Shown: in pieces, positions 6,675 through 9,608 of the stretch
Layout of the letters: each line of letters opens with the position of its first letter
Position numbering within the stretch: the stretch's first letter is position 1
Source of the DNA: CAVVTR01 sp963751245
Lineage (GTDB): Bacteria > Acidobacteriota > Thermoanaerobaculia > Thermoanaerobaculales > Thermoanaerobaculaceae
NCBI GenBank assembly: GCA_963751245.1
Contig: CAVVTR010000013.1
Span: 1 to 9,608, forward strand
Direction of reading: 5' to 3'
DNA length: 9,608 nt
The notes under the pieces: model-generated
Told to the model about the DNA's origin: nothing
The model's database searches: none
The model's input: only the letters and a program-made list of their open reading frames with translations
Made by a program: the position numbers and the translations under genes

Positions 6675-9077
6675 CTACGAGCCCTTCGCGAAGCCGACCT
6701 CGTCGAGCACGACGACGCCGTCCTCGGGGCCGGTCAGGAGGAAGCGGACGGCGTGCAGGGCGGCGGGGTCGAGTAGCGGGGCGGCCTGGACGAAGGCCGC
6801 GACGGGGACCTCGAAGCTCTGCAGCGTGGTCTCCCACGACTTGGGGTAGTGCTTGCGCTCGACGCTCATGGGCATCTTGGTGAAGCGGGCCTCGAGCAGC
6901 GGCGGCAGGGCGGCGAAGCGGGCGAGGGGAAGCTTCGCGACGTGGCCGGCGGCGTCCTCGAGCTCGACGGTCACGACGGGCGGAACGGGCTGATCGCCGG
7001 CCTTCTTGGCGGCGGCCTTCTTCTCCCCGGCGCTCTCCGCCGGCTTCTTCTCCTCGGCCTTCATCTCCGGCTCGTCCTTCTTCTCCGGCTTCTCGTCGGT
7101 CATGGCCATGGCGAAGGAGAGCACCGACCCCGGGCCGATGTCCCAGGCGGCGGCGGCGCCGTCGGGGAGGTCCACGGTGTAGGACGCCGGGACCGCGGTC
7201 TCTCCCTTCGCCACGCCGCGCCACCCCAGGTAGACGGCGCCGTTGCGCTTGGAACCGCGGCCGCGGAACGGGATCTCCCGCTCCCGCCAGGAAGCGAGGC
7301 CCCGGGCCTCGATGCGGGAGCCGGGCGCCGTGCCCGTGGTCACATCCACGTCCTCGTCGTAGCCGGCGAGGCGGTGGAAGCTGGAGTCCTCGTACCGGCT
7401 GACGAGGATGTCGTCCCCCAGCCACGCCCGCCCGCGGCGCGGGTCGCGGAAGAACTCCCGGTACTCGCGCCGCCCCTCGAGGGTGGCCTCGAGGAACGCC
7501 GTGATCGTCACCTTCCCGATGCGCCGCTGGACTTCGCCGGGCAGCAGCGGCTTCGTGTTGAGGAACAGGCTCAGCGGCCAGCCGAAGTCGGTACGCCCCC
7601 ACACGGTGTTGAACTGGCCGTGGTTGGCCCGGTAGACGTAGACGCTGGCCTTGAAGTGGTCGCCGCCGTCGTCGAAGACGGTGCGCTGCCACTGCCGCGA
7701 CCCCATGAACACCGAGACGTCGGCGTCGTTGGAGGCGGCGAGGACGAGGTAGTCGACGTCGGCGAGCGGCGTGGGGCGGTCGGCCGGGTCGTACTGCCCG
7801 TCGCTGGGGGCGATGGCCACGATGGAGCGGATGTGGAAGCCGAAGTCGAACGGCACGGTGGCGTCGTCGGGGTAGTAGGCGAGGCGGTTGAAGCAGCCGG
7901 CGATGGCCGCCGCCTCGCCGCCGCGGGAGTGCCCGATGATGGCGATGCGGTCCAGGTCCACCTTGTGGTAGAAGGGGTTGCTCTTCGTGTCGTTCCACTT
8001 CCGCCAGACCTCGAGGTGCTTGAGCAGCAGCCAGCCGCGGCCGTCGTTCTCGGTCTTCAGGCCGCCCGCCCAGCTGCCGTTGAAGAAGTTCTCGTCCACG
8101 GAGACGAGGATGATGCCGCGGCTCGCCAGGTGGCGCCCCAGGTACGCGTATCCGGGGTCGGAGTACTCCTCCATCGTGTGGTTGCCGTGGACGATGAGCA
8201 CCAGGGGGAACGGCCCCGGTCCCTTCGGGTACCACACCGTGCCGTTGAGGGGGAAGTGCTTGTAGTCGAAGCCCCAGTACCACTGCCGGGCCTTGGCCTT
8301 GAAGCCGTCGTTGCCCTTGACGAAGGGGGAGGCGTCCACCGGATCGGTCCTGAGGTCTGCGTTCTTGTTGAACTCGGGGCGGCGCTTCCCGTTGCCGCTG
8401 CCGTAGGTGAGGGTCGCCACCTCGTAGGGGCCGGGCAGCGCCGGGTCCGCGGCCTGGACGGGCTCGACGGTGGCGGTGTCGGGATAGGTGGCGATCTCGT
8501 ATCCCTGCCAGCCGGGGGTGGCGAGCCACCACACCAGGGCGACGTTGACGGCCAGGCCGGCCGTGACGGCGAGGCCGGCGAGGACCCGTGCGGGGGTCCG
8601 GCTGGTGCGCAGCCGGCCCGAGGCGAAGGCCGCGATGGTGCCGCCCAGGATCGCCTCGACGAGGCCGAGGCCGACGCCGTAGAAGAGCGCCTGCGGGAAC
8701 GGGATGTTGATGAAGGCCATGGCGACGATGAGCGCGCCCAGGGCGCCGAAGCCGGCGATGGTGAGGTAGGCCGGGATCGCGCGGAGCAGCTTGAGGCCGA
8801 GGATGAAGCCCGCGGCGATCAGGGCCATGAGACCGATGCCGACCAGGGCGCCGGCGACGGCGTCCAGGAACCACCCCAGTCCGGGACGCATGGCGGCTCC
8901 CATGGCCCCCGAGATCACGGCGAGGAGGACCGCGATGCCGATGGCGGCGCCGCGGCGGGCGGGCGGTGACGGGTGGAGCCGCTCGCCGGTGCGGCGGAAC
9001 CAGGCCTTGAGGCGGGCGCGGCGGGTGGGCCGGGGCGTGGGCGTGGCGGGATTCGCGGGATCGGTGACGTCGGGCAT
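6675..9077 (-). CDS. Membrane-anchored alpha/beta hydrolase (esterase/lipase-like)
   Basis: This is an 800-residue protein of unknown substrate. The N-terminus is Arg-rich, and five likely membrane segments follow (about 43-61, 70-96, 103-124, 128-153, 165-186). Basic loops after segments 2 and 4 place the N-terminus inside and the large C-terminal part outside the membrane. The hydrolase fold covers about 275-540. FPLVLIVHGNH (290-300) fits the oxyanion strand, GHSRGG (382-387) is the nucleophile elbow with Ser384, Asp451 or Asp453 in ASNDADVS is the candidate acid, and His486 in RANHGQFN is the candidate base. The remaining 260 residues look beta-rich and are broken by a Lys/Glu/Ala-rich low-complexity stretch (661-693); I do not recognise this domain. 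The ATG at 9077 was chosen because GGGAGGA lies just upstream and the MPDVTDP start precedes an ordinary N-terminus. The frame stays open to 9410, but there it crosses REP repeats and is not coding. It lies 97 bp before argS on the same strand. Confidence 0.85.
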   Translation of the reverse strand: MPDVTDPANPATPTPRPTRRARLKAWFRRTGERLHPSPPARRGAAIGIAVLLAVISGAMGAAMRPGLGWFLDAVAGALVGIGLMALIAAGFILGLKLLRAIPAYLTIAGFGALGALIVAMAFINIPFPQALFYGVGLGLVEAILGGTIAAFASGRLRTSRTPARVLAGLAVTAGLAVNVALVWWLATPGWQGYEIATYPDTATVEPVQAADPALPGPYEVATLTYGSGNGKRRPEFNKNADLRTDPVDASPFVKGNDGFKAKARQWYWGFDYKHFPLNGTVWYPKGPGPFPLVLIVHGNHTMEEYSDPGYAYLGRHLASRGIILVSVDENFFNGSWAGGLKTENDGRGWLLLKHLEVWRKWNDTKSNPFYHKVDLDRIAIIGHSRGGEAAAIAGCFNRLAYYPDDATVPFDFGFHIRSIVAIAPSDGQYDPADRPTPLADVDYLVLAASNDADVSVFMGSRQWQRTVFDDGGDHFKASVYVYRANHGQFNTVWGRTDFGWPLSLFLNTKPLLPGEVQRRIGKVTITAFLEATLEGRREYREFFRDPRRGRAWLGDDILVSRYEDSSFHRLAGYDEDVDVTTGTAPGSRIEARGLASWREREIPFRGRGSKRNGAVYLGWRGVAKGETAVPASYTVDLPDGAAAAWDIGPGSVLSFAMAMTDEKPEKKDEPEMKAEEKKPAESAGEKKAAAKKAGDQPVPPVVTVELEDAAGHVAKLPLARFAALPPLLEARFTKMPMSVERKHYPKSWETTLQSFEVPVAAFVQAAPLLDPAALHAVRFLLTGPEDGVVVLDEVGFAKGS

Positions 9078-9138
9078 GGGTTCCTCCCTCTGCAGGAAAC
9101 GGCGGTGCGGTCGGTTCGGGCGGTGTTCTCCCTGCTGC

Positions 9139-9144
9139 ACTATA
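9139..9144 (-). promoter_or_regulatory. Possible -10 box for the hydrolase gene
   Basis: The minus strand reads TATAGT, close to a sigma-70 -10 box, some 62 bases before the ATG. It is AT-rich against a very GC-rich background. The -35 region is not convincing. Confidence 0.25.
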
Positions 9145-9200
9145 CGCGCGCGAGGGGACCCGGGTTCGCGCGGAGCGTGGTTGTTCCCGGCGGGTGCGCG

Positions 9201-9259
9201 GGCGGGCGGGTGGTCGCCGTCACGTCCTGCAAACCCAGGTCTAAAGACCTGGGCTACAT
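9201..9259 (-). repeat. Uninterrupted extended REP element
   Basis: The 31-base module (9201-9231) matches 1882-1912 at 29 of 31 positions. It is followed by a hairpin CCCAGGTC-TAAA-GACCTGGG (9234-9253) and CTACAT (9254-9259). The stem differs from the one at 1916-1933 in several base pairs, yet it still pairs and keeps the TAAA loop. This copy has no intron and acts as the reference empty site. On the minus strand it lies upstream of the hydrolase gene, about 120 bases from its start. Confidence 0.75.
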
Positions 9260-9333
9260 TCGGTTGTGCAGGGTTGTTGCGGCCGCGCGGTGAGTGGTCC
9301 GTGGGTGGCATCGCCGCCGCGTGGATAGAGCCG

Positions 9334-9377
9334 ATGTAGCCAAGCCCTTCCTCCTCGCGGAGGTGAGGGTGGTTGGC
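9334..9377 (+). repeat. REP-like long imperfect hairpin led by ATGTAG
   Basis: ATGTAG (9334-9339) is followed by three paired blocks: GCCAA/TTGGC (9339-9343 with 9373-9377), CCCT/AGGG (9345-9348 with 9366-9369) and CCTCC/GGAGG (9350-9354 with 9359-9363), around a TCGC loop. It faces the CTACAT of the element at 9201-9259 in opposite orientation, 74 bases away, so the two form a BIME-like pair. Confidence 0.55.
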
Positions 9378-9472
9378 GAGACGCGGCCTGACGATCCGCC
9401 GAATCGGCAACGGGCGGGGGGTCGGAGGCTGGCCTCAGCCAACGCAGAACCAGCACGAGGGTTCAGCCCGCC
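9375..9472. repeat. Direct repeat unit 1 (98 nt)
   Basis: This is the first of two similar units that start 119 bases apart. The first 45 bases match unit 2 at all but three positions and contain GCCG-AAT-CGGC. The middle carries a small hairpin GGCTG-GCCT-CAGCC (9427-9440). The unit ends with GGGTTCAGCCCGCC, shared with unit 2. No believable ORF or promoter is seen. It may be a repeat family or a structured RNA. Confidence 0.65.
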
Positions 9473-9493
9473 GGGCTTGGGGGCGGGGGGCGC

Positions 9494-9591
9494 GGCGAGA
9501 AGCGGCCTGAAGATCCGCCGAACCGGCAACGGGCGGGGGCCGTGGAGATTGGCCTCCACGATCGCAGGAGCAGCCCGGGGTTCAGCCCGCC
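9494..9591. repeat. Direct repeat unit 2 (98 nt)
   Basis: This second unit has the same length as unit 1. The GCCG-AAC-CGGC and the 3' GGGTTCAGCCCGCC are kept. In the diverged middle it forms a different hairpin, CGTGGAG-ATTGGC-CTCCACG (9541-9560), with a 7-bp stem. The two units are joined by a G-rich linker (9473-9493). More units may lie beyond the window end. Confidence 0.65.
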
Positions 9592-9608
9592 AGGTGCGCG
9601 GCTGGCCG

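Noticed and set aside
6640..8874. Long minus-strand and plus-strand open frames overlapping the hydrolase gene
   Set aside because: They are out-of-frame shadows with Arg/Pro/Gly-rich or Val/Gly/Asp-rich composition and no motif, against clear hydrolase motifs in the chosen frame.
9078..9410. N-terminal extension of the hydrolase to 9410
   Set aside because: It runs through REP hairpins and repeat DNA, and a strong ribosome site lies directly before the ATG at 9077.
1..9608. CRISPR array, tRNA or rRNA genes
   Set aside because: No regular repeat-spacer series, cloverleaf or rRNA-like stretch was noticed. The only direct repeats are the two introns, the REPs and the two 98-nt units.

Overview
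The window is about 70% GC and comes from a high-GC bacterium. I cannot place it with confidence. An ArgRS of the NINPNKAAHIGH type, together with abundant GTAG/CTAC palindromes and a RAYT transposase, would fit an uncultured Acidobacteriota-like or similar soil or sediment lineage, but this is a weak inference. The sequence starts inside a repeat, so the left edge may be a contig end.

Left third (1-3719): two copies of one group II intron lie head to tail. Copy A (30-1795) has an almost unchanged ribozyme but a maturase/reverse-transcriptase gene broken by many small deletions. Copy B (1938-3719) has an intact 439-residue reverse transcriptase/maturase without an endonuclease domain. Both copies sit at exactly the same point, just 3' of a small hairpin with a TAAA loop. 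Removing either intron rebuilds the junction CTA^CATT, which matches an uninterrupted palindromic repeat near 9254-9260. The introns have therefore colonised REP-type palindromes.

Middle (3758-4352): a REP with the hallmark GTAG tetranucleotide precedes an apparently intact REP-associated tyrosine transposase (RAYT, IS200-like Y1 HUH family). A possible inverted REP follows it and overlaps the argS stop codon. This resembles a RAYT plus REP pair (a 'REPtron'), with the introns as parasites of its repeats.

Right two thirds, minus strand: an 800-residue membrane-anchored alpha/beta hydrolase (9077 to 6675) is followed after 97 bp by argS (6577 to 4347). argS is complete at both ends but reads through three frames. 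Two single-base insertions or sequence errors, near 5790 and 5210, break it. Because argS is normally essential, and copy A of the intron also has clustered deletions, sequence quality should be checked.

Right end (9078-9608): no gene is seen. It holds a second copy of the extended REP module with a different but still paired stem, a longer ATGTAG-led hairpin, and a direct repeat of two 98-nt units spaced 119 nt apart.
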